Of a stretch of 64,000 nucleotides of DNA, positions 16,941-25,182 are shown piece by piece. The notes beneath the pieces are model-generated. The model did no database searches. It saw nothing but the letters and a program-made list of their open reading frames with translations, and was not told the DNA's origin. Position numbers and translations under genes: made by a program. Origin of the DNA: Pseudomonadota bacterium (lineage in GTDB: Bacteria > Pseudomonadota > Gammaproteobacteria > Ga0077536); contig JABISZ010000072.1 in the NCBI GenBank assembly GCA_018668255.1, positions 1 to 64,000 on the forward strand. The letters run 5' to 3'. Numbering within the stretch: position 1 is the first letter of the stretch; each line of letters begins with the position of its first letter.

Positions 16941-17587
16941 TTCATCATCATCCGAGCGACTCATGGCTGCTCGACTATGCCTGCGGAAATGGCTTGTCGT
17001 TGTTTCAAGAAGTTCTGAAGGCACACGTTGGTGTATGCAGTACCTGTCGACGCACTGTTTTGGAGGCGGAGGAGTTAGGTGGTGAGCTTCTTGGTTTGGC
17101 AGGGCCATCTGATCGATCTTTAGAAAGGGCTCCTAGATCGAGCAAATGGGAGCAATCATCGAATGACGACATGCAACCCTCGTTTGCAGAAAACGTGGGT
17201 GAAATAGCTGATTTGGAACAGTTTGTTAGCACTTTTCTAGACAAAGGATTAAATGCTCTGCCATGGAAGACGCTTGGAGAAGGTTTGAAATTATGTCGGC
17301 TTGAAAAAAGTGGCGATACACAGATGTGGATGCTTAGAGGCCAGCCTGGTTTGGTATTGCCGGCACACAGCCATCGAGGAGGTGAGTTAACCTTAGTACT
17401 GAAGGGATCGTATTTCTGTGGATCTCAGATTTTTTCTGCAGGAGATATCGAAGAGGCGGATGAGCATTTAGAGCATCAGCCGGTAGTCACCAAGCAGGGC
17501 GAGTGTATTTGTTTGGTGGTGACGGAAGGACGTCTAAAATTTAAGCAAGTGGTCCCCAGAATTCTTCAGAAATTTATTGGTATCTAG
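16937..17587 (+). CDS. chrR: ChrR-type zinc anti-sigma factor
   Basis: A 216-residue cytoplasmic anti-sigma factor that holds the ECF sigma until singlet oxygen triggers release. The N-terminal zinc anti-sigma domain shows His3-5, His30, Cys34 and Cys37 (H-x3-C-x2-C). The C-terminal cupin shows the metal set His144, His146, Glu150 and His177/His180, then Cys190 and Cys192. These positions correspond closely to those described for Rhodobacter sphaeroides ChrR. ATGA overlap with the sigma gene couples their translation. Nothing in the sequence suggests loss of function. Confidence 0.95.
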   Translation: MIHHHPSDSWLLDYACGNGLSLFQEVLKAHVGVCSTCRRTVLEAEELGGELLGLAGPSDRSLERAPRSSKWEQSSNDDMQPSFAENVGEIADLEQFVSTFLDKGLNALPWKTLGEGLKLCRLEKSGDTQMWMLRGQPGLVLPAHSHRGGELTLVLKGSYFCGSQIFSAGDIEEADEHLEHQPVVTKQGECICLVVTEGRLKFKQVVPRILQKFIGI

Positions 17588-17612
17588 AAGCATTCATTTC
17601 TTCTTTGTGGTG

Positions 17613-17630
17613 AGGTCTAACCTTTTTTTT
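17613..17630 (+). terminator. Possible weak terminator after chrR
   Basis: A short stem AGGT-CTA-ACCT (17613-17623) is followed by a run of eight Ts (17623-17630), 26 bases after the chrR stop. The stem is only four pairs, so the call is weak; the T-run also encodes the lysine-rich C-terminus of the convergent methyltransferase. Confidence 0.35.
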
Positions 17631-18621
17631 TAGCGTGAAGAATACTATAACCGCCAGAGATCTGTTTGCGTTGGATATTTTCTAATCCTGCTTCTAGGAA
17701 AAAACTACGGTACTCGCTCTCTGTATAAGCCTGGCCGTTAGGGTACACATTTAAAAACATTACATTGACAGCTACAGCTTCTGTTGGTGATAAGCGGGAG
17801 TCATCCAGCATCCTTCCCAGCATGAATATTTCGCCATTCGGTTTAAGGGCTTTTGTGGCATTTTGCATGGTGCTTCGAGCATCTTCTGGGCTCATCACCT
17901 GGAGAACGGAACGAAGGACAATGGCGTCGAAATTAAGGGTTGGCTGAGAAGATGTGAGATCAATTTCTACAGTCTCTATAGTTTCTGCTAGACCTTCTGA
18001 CTCTATACATTCTTTAGTAATAGGGACTACATTTCCAAGCTCTCCCACTGTTAGTTTTATCTTGGGGCAAAGCTTTGAAAGTGCGATTGCTAGGCCACCT
18101 GAGCCCCCTCCGGCATCGAGTAAAGTCTGGAACCGACTCATATCAAACTCTTTGTGCAATCGTCGTGCCGAGGCGCTAGCGCCGGCATCCAACCCTGTAA
18201 CGAAAGATCGCAGTTCGTCATGTGTCATTTTAGAGAAATTGTGCTCTGCTATTGGAGACCCTTGCCTTATGGAGTCTGCAGTATGCATGGTGGCCGACCA
18301 CAGGTCAGAATAAGCACTATGCATGCTGCCAATGTATCGATTTTTCCCTTTGATTAAAAATTCTTTAGCTTCTTCTGTATTATAGAAAAGCGGTTCTTTT
18401 ACTCTTAGCAGGTTCGCACATACCAGCGCATATAATAAAGGTCTGAGTTTTAGTGGATGGACATTCAACTCTGTCGCAACTGTATCAAGTGTGATTCCTG
18501 ACTCTCCTATTGCAGTAAAAACTTCTAGCTGCATTCCTGCCATCATCGAGAGAGCGGGATATACGTTAGCTAAGTGCGAATTTATTACAGTCGGCATTAA
18601 CAGTGGATTTTTGGTTGACAT
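17617..18621 (-). CDS. SAM-dependent O-methyltransferase-like protein with winged-helix N-terminus
   Basis: A 334-residue class I methyltransferase of the plant/bacterial small-molecule O-methyltransferase type. Residues about 1-100 look like the dimerisation winged helix (GITLDTVATELNVHPLKLRPLLYALVCANLL shape), and the SAM site is LLDAGGGSGG. Such enzymes methylate hydroxyl groups on phenolic or polyketide compounds. The ATG at 18621 follows AGGGGG by ten bases and matches the family; an ATG at 18678 adds a Tyr-rich tail without a ribosome site. It is convergent with chrR. The substrate is unknown, and no biosynthetic partner is adjacent. Confidence 0.85.
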   Translation of the reverse strand: MSTKNPLLMPTVINSHLANVYPALSMMAGMQLEVFTAIGESGITLDTVATELNVHPLKLRPLLYALVCANLLRVKEPLFYNTEEAKEFLIKGKNRYIGSMHSAYSDLWSATMHTADSIRQGSPIAEHNFSKMTHDELRSFVTGLDAGASASARRLHKEFDMSRFQTLLDAGGGSGGLAIALSKLCPKIKLTVGELGNVVPITKECIESEGLAETIETVEIDLTSSQPTLNFDAIVLRSVLQVMSPEDARSTMQNATKALKPNGEIFMLGRMLDDSRLSPTEAVAVNVMFLNVYPNGQAYTESEYRSFFLEAGLENIQRKQISGGYSILHAKKKG

Positions 18622-18912
18622 GAATAGGTAGCCCCCTATTTTGCTGTAGTTAAATGAGTAATAGTAATTTGTTTTCATGAAAACTTAAGAAACAATCGAC
18701 ACCCTCATCTTCGAAAAGAGCTGTCGACTTTCAGACCTTGCTGGTTTTTTGATTGTTATAACCAGTTTCTTCCAGAGGTTAGCTCAGTGTCATCAAAATG
18801 TCACAAAACATAATTATGTTGTTCTGGTCGCTACAACAGTTTTGAGAAAATAAGATTCTAGAAAAACAAGACGTAGCAACGTAAAAAAACTAGTGAATTA
18901 AAACATGGAGAA

Positions 18913-20178
18913 ATGACAGTGAGTCTGGCTAGTAAGAGTAGTTCGTTTTTAGTAGTTGCAGGTTTTGTGTTCTTATACGCTCTTTCATTGTCAGTCAATG
19001 CTTCTAATGAGGCCCTGACTGATTTGCTAAAAGTACTAATGGAAAGAGGAACTATCACTTCAGAGGAATATTTGGCACTAAAAAGCGCCGCACATGCAGA
19101 TGCTGAGAAAGTATCTTTTGTAACCCCTGAGAAGGTTATAGTGGTTGAGAAAAAGCTTAGTACCCTTGAGAGTAAAACTAAAAAATCACTTGGGAAAATC
19201 AAGTGGGCTGAAAAAGTTAAGGTCGAAGGTGACATCAGAACGCGCTATCAGTTTGAAGACAACACTGGAAGCGAAGAGAGAAGTAGAGGTCGAATTCGTT
19301 ACCGCTTAGGAGTCATTGCTAAGCCGATCAGTAACTGGCAAGTAGGAGCAGGACTCGCTTCAGGTGGAAGCGATCCCCGCTCAACCAATCAAACTATGCA
19401 AGATGCCTTCTCTACTAAAAATATCAACTTAGATTATGCTTATGCTCAATACACTCATGGTAACACGGGCTTAAAAGCCGTTGCTGGTAAGTTCAAGCGT
19501 AAAGCCTATCTTTGGGCTCCTACTGATGTAATGTGGGATGGGGATATCAACCCTGAAGGTGTTGCGGTTAGCTTTGCTCCTAAGAAAGGACCTCTGTGGT
19601 TAAATGTCGGTATCCTTGTTTTAGAAGAGAACAAAAGTGCCACAAAGCACGACTCACATATGGGTTATGGGCAACTTGGGCTAAAATTCAAATCGGGTAA
19701 TATGTTTGGTAAGCTCTCAGGTACTATCTATACATTCGGTCAAATGAAAACAGCTGGCTCGGATGCTTATACTGGTGCAGGTGGGACCAATACTGATAAC
19801 AACCTTGGTTCATTCAACTTGGCGGGGGAAATAGGTAGAAAAGTCGGCGCGGGCAAGTTTAGTGTTGTTGGCGAGTACATTAACAACTACGAAACCAACG
19901 CAGCAGAAGATACTGCTTATATCGTTGGTTTCAAGTACAAAGTCGGCAAGTGGAAGATGAAATACTTGTATGCTGATATTGAACACAACGCAGTTCCAGA
20001 TTTTTTGCCAGACTCAGACCGTTTTGGTGGAGATACTGGTATTAAGGGGCATGAAGTTGCGTTGGGATACGCGATTAACAAAAAGGTATCGGTTGGGATT
20101 GACTACTATGCGACTGAAGATTCAGTCACGAAGAAAGATCAAGATCTTTTCCAACTAGACTTGACAGTTAAATTCTAA
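18913..20178 (+). CDS. Putative outer-membrane porin (Porin_5-like)
   Basis: A 421-residue outer-membrane beta-barrel. Seen: a signal peptide (residues 1-31, ending LSVNASNEA), a short helical coiled region LLKVLMERGTITSEEYLALKSAA (EEY-type segment common in these porins), a Lys-rich linker, and then alternating beta strands (VKVEGDIRTRYQFED, RIRYRLGVIAK, NLDYAYAQYTHG) ending in the aromatic strand LDLTVKF. GGAGAA lies directly before the ATG. Single-gene unit with its own terminator. It probably admits small solutes; substrate not determinable. Confidence 0.9.
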   Translation: MTVSLASKSSSFLVVAGFVFLYALSLSVNASNEALTDLLKVLMERGTITSEEYLALKSAAHADAEKVSFVTPEKVIVVEKKLSTLESKTKKSLGKIKWAEKVKVEGDIRTRYQFEDNTGSEERSRGRIRYRLGVIAKPISNWQVGAGLASGGSDPRSTNQTMQDAFSTKNINLDYAYAQYTHGNTGLKAVAGKFKRKAYLWAPTDVMWDGDINPEGVAVSFAPKKGPLWLNVGILVLEENKSATKHDSHMGYGQLGLKFKSGNMFGKLSGTIYTFGQMKTAGSDAYTGAGGTNTDNNLGSFNLAGEIGRKVGAGKFSVVGEYINNYETNAAEDTAYIVGFKYKVGKWKMKYLYADIEHNAVPDFLPDSDRFGGDTGIKGHEVALGYAINKKVSVGIDYYATEDSVTKKDQDLFQLDLTVKF

Positions 20179-20211
20179 ATAAATATTTAGACTATTTGCT
20201 TGCTGAAAGCC

Positions 20212-20238
20212 CTGGTAGATTTTTCTACTGGTCTTTTT
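20212..20238 (+). terminator. Rho-independent terminator of the porin gene
   Basis: CTGGTAGA (20212-20219) and TCTACTGG (20224-20231) pair over eight positions, two of them G-U in RNA, round a TTTT loop. TC and five Ts follow (20234-20238). It lies 33 bases after the porin stop. Confidence 0.8.
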
Positions 20239-20342
20239 GCATGTGTGATGTATCAGATATATTGTGAATCTGCTTTATTATGAGTTATAAAAAGGATCCA
20301 TTTATGAGCCCAATTTCCAGTTTATTGTTAATCTAAGTATTT

Positions 20343-20611
20343 ATGTTATCTCAAGTATCGGCTAATAGTCACCAATGTCGAGCCGAAGCGGCCGAGTTGC
20401 TCATTGACTTGCGTGCACAGTCTGAATTTACTTATTCTGGCGAGGCTGTTGGCTTTGCAAGAGTCGCTTCGCTTGCTATGTGTGAGCGACTGGCCGGTGA
20501 AAAAGTATAAATAAGATTGCAATAGAGGAACTGACAGCATCTGCGGGAACCGAAGATACTTTTCTAGGTATCCCCGTTGGTAGCTCTGAGCGTAATGTAG
20601 GTCATCAGTGA
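20343..20611 (+). pseudogene. Small gene split by a one-base frameshift (about 89 residues when joined)
   Basis: An ATG at 20343 opens a 55-codon frame (MLSQVSANSHQCRAEAAELL ... ARVASLAMCERLAGEKV, stop at 20508-20510). Coding-like sequence continues in another frame (SINKIAIEELTASAG ... FLGIPVGSSERNVGHQ) to a TGA at 20609-20611. The two join smoothly if one A is added to the run of five As at 20501-20505. I do not recognise the family. It could be a decayed gene, a sequencing or assembly error in a homopolymer, or a slippery-site frameshift. It lies in an otherwise empty 450-base gap between the porin terminator and the VOC gene. No strong ribosome site is visible. Confidence 0.5.
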
Positions 20612-20632
20612 CTTAAGAAAATTAAATAATAC

Positions 20633-21322
20633 CTAACTATCTGGCGTTGGGGTAATGCCAGTAAGTGAAGCTCGAGCCGAAATCTCAATCCAGTTCCCAT
20701 CAGGATCTGTGACGAACCCATATCGAGCGATCTTTCCTATTGTACGAGGATTTTGAGTAATCAAACCGCCCTTTTCTTTGATAGCGGCACACTCTAAATC
20801 CGCATCATAGATCTGGACCGTAAGATATCGGAAGTTTGGTCCGACAAAACTGTCCGTTTTATAGCCAGCATGGCCTTTTGTTACGAACAGGATGGTGTCG
20901 CCACATTGCAGAGTGTTAGTTGCGACGAGATCAAAACCCATAACCTCAGTGTAAAAATTCACCATATTTCTTGGGTTGCTCGTAGAAATTTCGATCCCGA
21001 TCCCGACTATACCATCAGTCCCAGGAGTAACGAGTGATACAAAGTCACCGCCAGGGTGTTTAAGCAGTTGATTAGGTAGGTTGGCGCTCGCAATTTTCAG
21101 ATGCTTATATCCAGAGGCGGGTTCGTTTTGGAATGGCTTAGCGTGATGGTTCACTTTTATCACTGAACCATGAGCATCATATCTGTGCTGTGTTATGTCT
21201 TTGTTGAACTTGAGTTCATGATCGAGCTTAAGTCCTACTGTCTTACTCCAAAAGTTGTGATGGCTATCAATATCATTAGTGAAAAGCCCAATATCTAAAT
21301 GATTTTTTGCTAGTCTGAGCAT
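20633..21322 (-). CDS. VOC-superfamily (glyoxalase/extradiol dioxygenase fold) protein
   Basis: A 229-residue vicinal-oxygen-chelate protein with two modules: an N-terminal one (HLDIGLFTNDIDSHHNFW) and a C-terminal one (GIGIEISTSNPRNMVNFYTEVMGF ... GFVTDPDGNWIEIS). The C-terminal DPDGNWIE segment is the typical metal-binding last strand. Members include glyoxalases, dioxygenases and epimerases, so the reaction is unsettled. Last gene of the six-gene minus operon 26259-20633, 20 bases after the kinase-like gene. Confidence 0.85.
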   Translation of the reverse strand: MLRLAKNHLDIGLFTNDIDSHHNFWSKTVGLKLDHELKFNKDITQHRYDAHGSVIKVNHHAKPFQNEPASGYKHLKIASANLPNQLLKHPGGDFVSLVTPGTDGIVGIGIEISTSNPRNMVNFYTEVMGFDLVATNTLQCGDTILFVTKGHAGYKTDSFVGPNFRYLTVQIYDADLECAAIKEKGGLITQNPRTIGKIARYGFVTDPDGNWIEISARASLTGITPTPDS

Positions 21323-21342
21323 CTGTTCTGCCTTTACGTTTC

Positions 21343-22410
21343 TTAAAGTAAATCCATAGCGCCATTATCAAGTGCTTGGTACGCGCCATCAGTCACCATT
21401 TTTATGAACAGGCGGTCTCCTCGATCTGACCGCTTCACGATGACTGCCGCAGCAATAGCTACAGCCAATACCGCAAAGCTGTAGTGCATGTAATCATTCT
21501 TGAGCTGACTTAGTGCATAGTTTGAGACTCCTTCCGCTAAGAGCGTCTGATGGTATTCGCGGAGGAGATCATGTTCTACTGCTTGTCTGGTGTCTCTGTT
21601 AAATGCACTGCCTATAAAATACGCAACATCCATACCTGTCGAGAGGTAATTACTTGTTTGCCAATCAACCACGGCGACTTGTTTTTCACTGAATAGCATG
21701 TTGTCGACGCGGAAATCATTATGTGAAAAGCACTTTGGACCACTTCGAGGTTGATTCCATTTTTCGTGAGAGGCCACGTATTGGTCACACACCTCTATCA
21801 CTTTGGCATCCATTTGGCTTCCATGAGTGGCCCGAAAATAATCCCATGAGCTGTGTATTAGATCAGTCGTATAAAAGCCTTGAGCACCATCAGGAACATA
21901 TAGCCAGTCTTGCTTTTCCAATAAGTGATCATTCCAAAACGCAGCGTGTAAGAAAGCAGCCTCTTTCATTGCCAGTCGAGCATCATTGACAGAACAGCCA
22001 GCCATATGGTCGCCGGCAGTCGCCGGTGCAAGATCTTCGAGTAAAAGAACAAAGTTGTTCTCTTGATCTATTTCAGCTGCGTAGCATTTAGGGGTCTTTG
22101 TTTTTGTTCTATCTGCAAGCTCCCTATAGAACATCACCTCTCCACGATAGAATCCCATATCTTTTCCAGTTGTAGCCGCGACCGCACTGTTGGAAGGGAA
22201 CTTGCCGACAAGTGTTTTTGGGTGCTCAAGAGATTTATCGCCATTGTACTCGATGATAAATCGTCTTGTTTCTCCAAGTTGGCCGGTACCCACTTTCTCA
22301 ACCGAAAAGCTTTTGATCTCCGCTTTAATACCAGAGTTTGATAATGCTTGCTCAAGCCATTCAATAGTGACCTCATTTGGGCCGAAGACCTGTAGCTTGT
22401 TTGCAATCAT
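21343..22410 (-). CDS. APH/EcKinase-like phosphotransferase
   Basis: A 355-residue kinase-fold protein of the aminoglycoside-phosphotransferase superfamily (ecdysteroid-kinase-like branch often found in lipid and xenobiotic operons). Seen: ATP-lobe strands with LVGKFPS, the catalytic loop SHNDFRVDN (HxDxxxxN) and the metal-binding VDWQTSN. The ATG at 22410 has GGAAG six bases upstream and is preferred over a TTG at 22431. In actinobacterial and marine proteobacterial operons such proteins may phosphorylate an alcohol of the catabolic substrate; that is inference. It lies 24 bases after an LLM gene and 20 before the VOC gene. Confidence 0.87.
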   Translation of the reverse strand: MIANKLQVFGPNEVTIEWLEQALSNSGIKAEIKSFSVEKVGTGQLGETRRFIIEYNGDKSLEHPKTLVGKFPSNSAVAATTGKDMGFYRGEVMFYRELADRTKTKTPKCYAAEIDQENNFVLLLEDLAPATAGDHMAGCSVNDARLAMKEAAFLHAAFWNDHLLEKQDWLYVPDGAQGFYTTDLIHSSWDYFRATHGSQMDAKVIEVCDQYVASHEKWNQPRSGPKCFSHNDFRVDNMLFSEKQVAVVDWQTSNYLSTGMDVAYFIGSAFNRDTRQAVEHDLLREYHQTLLAEGVSNYALSQLKNDYMHYSFAVLAVAIAAAVIVKRSDRGDRLFIKMVTDGAYQALDNGAMDLL

Positions 22411-22434
22411 AATTTGCTTCCGATGAGCCAAGAT

Positions 22435-23508
22435 TTAGAGTTTAGCTATAACCTCATTACCAAACTCTCTTATAATATTTCTTGCATCAGTGCCACATAC
22501 ATTGAGTGCAAGATTAGTGATTCCCGCATCTTCAAGTTCTTTAACGCGGTCAATTATCTCGGCTGGCGAACCTGTCAAAGTGGCAAGTTTTATTAACTCT
22601 GGGGTTAGATACTCCGCCTCGCCTTTTTGCAGTTTAGTAAGGTGTCCGGCATGCATCTCCTGATATCGCTTGCTCATAGGGGTTTTCATCTTCATGATGC
22701 GCTGGGTGTAATATTTTTTTGCTAATCCGGCTACTTCGGGAGGCGCAAACGGCCCTGGCATCATTTTTTTCGGATCCCAGTTTGTGTGTAATAGAAGTAT
22801 CGCTGACGGCCCAACTTGTCTAATAACTCTTGGCGACATAATGTCTTCACCCGGTCTCAGTACACACCCACTTGTCAGATTTGTTGTATATAGAGACCTC
22901 ATGTTCCGGCCGTGATTTTTTGCAGCTGCTTTTATCTGCGCGATCCCGGCTTTTATGTATTCTGGGTTCAATCCTATCGTTACCCAGCCATCGGCAAGCT
23001 CACCGACCATATCGTTTGCCTTAGGACCATTGGACGCCATATATAATGGAATCCCGTCACGTACATTAATATAGCCTTCATTACGGTTTAAAAAACGGAT
23101 GTCGCGCTCTATGGTGCCCTCGATATAGCGAGCTTCCTGTCCTTTAAGTAATTTTTTTATGACCTCGATTTCATGACGCATCGTTTTAAGTTTTGCAGGA
23201 GGCATGCCCATTACGTTCCTACCCGTGAAACCAGAACCTACCCCCAATATGACTCTTCCAGGAGCAAGTTCGTTAATGGTGGCGATTGAATGAGCGGTCA
23301 CTGGCGCGATACGATTTCCCAGTATTGAAACAAGAGTGCCAAGTTTTATATAACGACTGTGTTCCGCAGCCAGTGCCATTGTCGCGTATACATCGCTGTA
23401 GCACATTTGGGAGTCATAGAACCATGCATGGGTGAATCCATAGTCTTCCGCCATTTTTACGTCATGGTAAGCCCTAATATAGCTGGGGAAAGTAATTCCA
23501 AAATCCAT
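22435..23508 (-). CDS. LLM-class oxidoreductase (F420/MTHMPT-reductase-like branch)
   Basis: A 357-residue luciferase-like protein, more like the 5,10-methylenetetrahydromethanopterin-reductase / F420-dependent branch than the RutA branch: MDFGITFPSYIR, YGFTHAWFYDSQ, IKLGTLVSI, GRVILGVGSGFTG, PLYMASNGPKA. The cofactor is therefore less certain (FMN or F420), and no F420-biosynthesis gene is in the window. AAGGAT precedes the ATG. It lies 14 bases after the SRPBCC gene in the six-gene operon. Substrate unknown. Confidence 0.9.
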   Translation of the reverse strand: MDFGITFPSYIRAYHDVKMAEDYGFTHAWFYDSQMCYSDVYATMALAAEHSRYIKLGTLVSILGNRIAPVTAHSIATINELAPGRVILGVGSGFTGRNVMGMPPAKLKTMRHEIEVIKKLLKGQEARYIEGTIERDIRFLNRNEGYINVRDGIPLYMASNGPKANDMVGELADGWVTIGLNPEYIKAGIAQIKAAAKNHGRNMRSLYTTNLTSGCVLRPGEDIMSPRVIRQVGPSAILLLHTNWDPKKMMPGPFAPPEVAGLAKKYYTQRIMKMKTPMSKRYQEMHAGHLTKLQKGEAEYLTPELIKLATLTGSPAEIIDRVKELEDAGITNLALNVCGTDARNIIREFGNEVIAKL

Positions 23509-23522
23509 TTTTTATCCTTCTA

Positions 23523-23963
23523 TTATTGATTTTCTGAAAGCATGAGCTGTTCTACATTATCTAAAGCTAAGTTATATAGTCCGTTAAATGCGACGACAAG
23601 CTCCGCTTCATCTAATTCTGTATCCCAGGTACTCTCCCAGGTCACCTCGCAAGAATCTTTTGAGATCGCTTTAACAGACATTCGCGCAAGATAGTTAGTT
23701 ATTGGGATGGGGTTGTCTCCAACAACGCAATAACTGAAAGACATTTTATGTAAATCGAACGTTTCTAGTCTTTCCGATATTCTGCCAGGGAAACCAGTTT
23801 CTGGTGCAAGATCTGCACTTCGTAGCGAGCCTATGCCGGATCCTTCTACTACGACCGGACCTACTCCAGGTATCCATTTATCCGTACCCCCCCAGTTAGA
23901 CACAAATTCCCAAGCTTTACTCGCTGGAACAGGCATGGCTTTTGTAGCGGTGACATGAGGCAT
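23523..23963 (-). CDS. SRPBCC (START/Bet v1-like) family protein
   Basis: A 146-residue SRPBCC-fold protein, related to polyketide cyclase/dehydrase-like proteins that bind hydrophobic ligands in a deep pocket. Seen: VTATKAMPVPASKAWEFVSNWG at the N-terminus, VEGSGIGSLRSADL, SFSYCVVGDNPIPI and a long C-terminal helix. AAAGGAA precedes the ATG. It lies between Fe-ADH and an LLM in one operon and may bind or cyclise a pathway intermediate. No catalytic residues can be assigned. Confidence 0.88.
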   Translation of the reverse strand: MPHVTATKAMPVPASKAWEFVSNWGGTDKWIPGVGPVVVEGSGIGSLRSADLAPETGFPGRISERLETFDLHKMSFSYCVVGDNPIPITNYLARMSVKAISKDSCEVTWESTWDTELDEAELVVAFNGLYNLALDNVEQLMLSENQ

Positions 23964-24020
23964 ATCGGTTCCTTTATGTTAATTACAGATGCATAAAGAT
24001 ATTACCTAATGAGCACACTT

Positions 24021-25163
24021 TTACCAAGCGTCCTCAAGTAAGTTAAGAATATCTGCGGATGTCCCCAAAAATCTAGGGTTAGTTGCAATCCAGATATCGA
24101 GCATGGATTCTTCTGCAAGCTTGGGTAGCAAGTCCTTAGGTACCCCCGCATCCCTTAGCCGGCCCGGTAATTCAAGTTCTGAGACTAGTGATTGCACCTG
24201 ATCGGCCAAAGGATGATTAAGATTGCCCATCGCAGCAGCTAATATTGCTTGGCGATCGGCATTCGTTGAACTGTTGTATCGGAGAACATGCGGGAGCATG
24301 ACACACGACGTTTCCCCGTGGGGCATCCCGGCCGTACCACCTAAAATATGACCAATGCCATGACTTGCTCCTAGATCTACCCCGTTAGCCACACCTTGTA
24401 TGGAGAGCCATGAGCCAACTAAGCATTCTAAGCGGCTCATTTTGTCACTTGGGTCAGCTTTACATTTAGGTAGTGCGCTGGCTAACAGGTTTAGGCCATG
24501 AAGAGAGCTAGCTTCCACTAATGGATTAGCGTTTATAGAGCAATATGTTTCTATCGCATGGTCAACCGCTCTTACACCCGTGCCAAAGAATAGTCGGTCT
24601 GGTGTGACACTCGTCATTTCCGGATCTAAGATGACTACATTGGGAACCATTCCATTGTGGAAAAACAGTTCTTTCCTCGGTATCGTTTCATCGGTAATTC
24701 CAGCGAAGCCGGTATACTCGCCAGCGGACAATGTCGTAGGTATTGCGATGTGTTTAATTTTTGGAGAATTTAGCTCATCGGATGCTAATTGGCCAATGCC
24801 ATTCTTTGAACTCACTCCATTTTCGAGCGCTAGACAGGCAACTTTGGTAGTGTCGCAAACAGAGCCTCCACCTAAAGTAACGACAATATTCGCACGTTTT
24901 TCCTTTAGTTCTTTTGCAAGTGTAATGACATCTTGGCGTGGTGAGTGAGCTTTGAGTCCTTTGACTTCGCCAACACATACTTTGCCTAACGCTTTTTTTA
25001 CGATGCCTGCTAGTCCGCCAATCTTTGTGAGACTAGTATTAGTTACAAACATCACCATTGGATCCGACGTATCACCGATCGCTTGGTTAAGTGCCTCAAT
25101 TAACTCCTTGCCGTAGATTACTTCCTGTATCGCACCTGTTTTGTAGTGGCCTTTGAAATTCAT
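24021..25163 (-). CDS. Iron-containing alcohol dehydrogenase (maleylacetate-reductase-like)
   Basis: A 380-residue group III (iron-type) dehydrogenase. Seen: nucleotide loop LGGGSVCDTTK, AIPTTLSAGEYTGFAG (as in maleylacetate reductases), metal ligands in VRAVDHAIETY, HGIGHILGG and MPHGETS. Maleylacetate reductases reduce maleylacetate from hydroxyquinol or chlorocatechol routes, while other members oxidise alcohols. The resemblance is suggestive, but no ring-cleavage dioxygenase for that route is adjacent. AAGGAG lies before the ATG. Second gene of the operon, 19 bases after the RutA-like LLM. Confidence 0.9.
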   Translation of the reverse strand: MNFKGHYKTGAIQEVIYGKELIEALNQAIGDTSDPMVMFVTNTSLTKIGGLAGIVKKALGKVCVGEVKGLKAHSPRQDVITLAKELKEKRANIVVTLGGGSVCDTTKVACLALENGVSSKNGIGQLASDELNSPKIKHIAIPTTLSAGEYTGFAGITDETIPRKELFFHNGMVPNVVILDPEMTSVTPDRLFFGTGVRAVDHAIETYCSINANPLVEASSLHGLNLLASALPKCKADPSDKMSRLECLVGSWLSIQGVANGVDLGASHGIGHILGGTAGMPHGETSCVMLPHVLRYNSSTNADRQAILAAAMGNLNHPLADQVQSLVSELELPGRLRDAGVPKDLLPKLAEESMLDIWIATNPRFLGTSADILNLLEDAW

Positions 25164-25182
25164 ACGTCTTCTACTCCTTAGT

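Noticed and set aside
20346-20540. Minus-strand open frame of 64 codons
   Set aside because: It is antisense to the more protein-like plus-strand frames of the frameshifted small gene and has no ribosome site.
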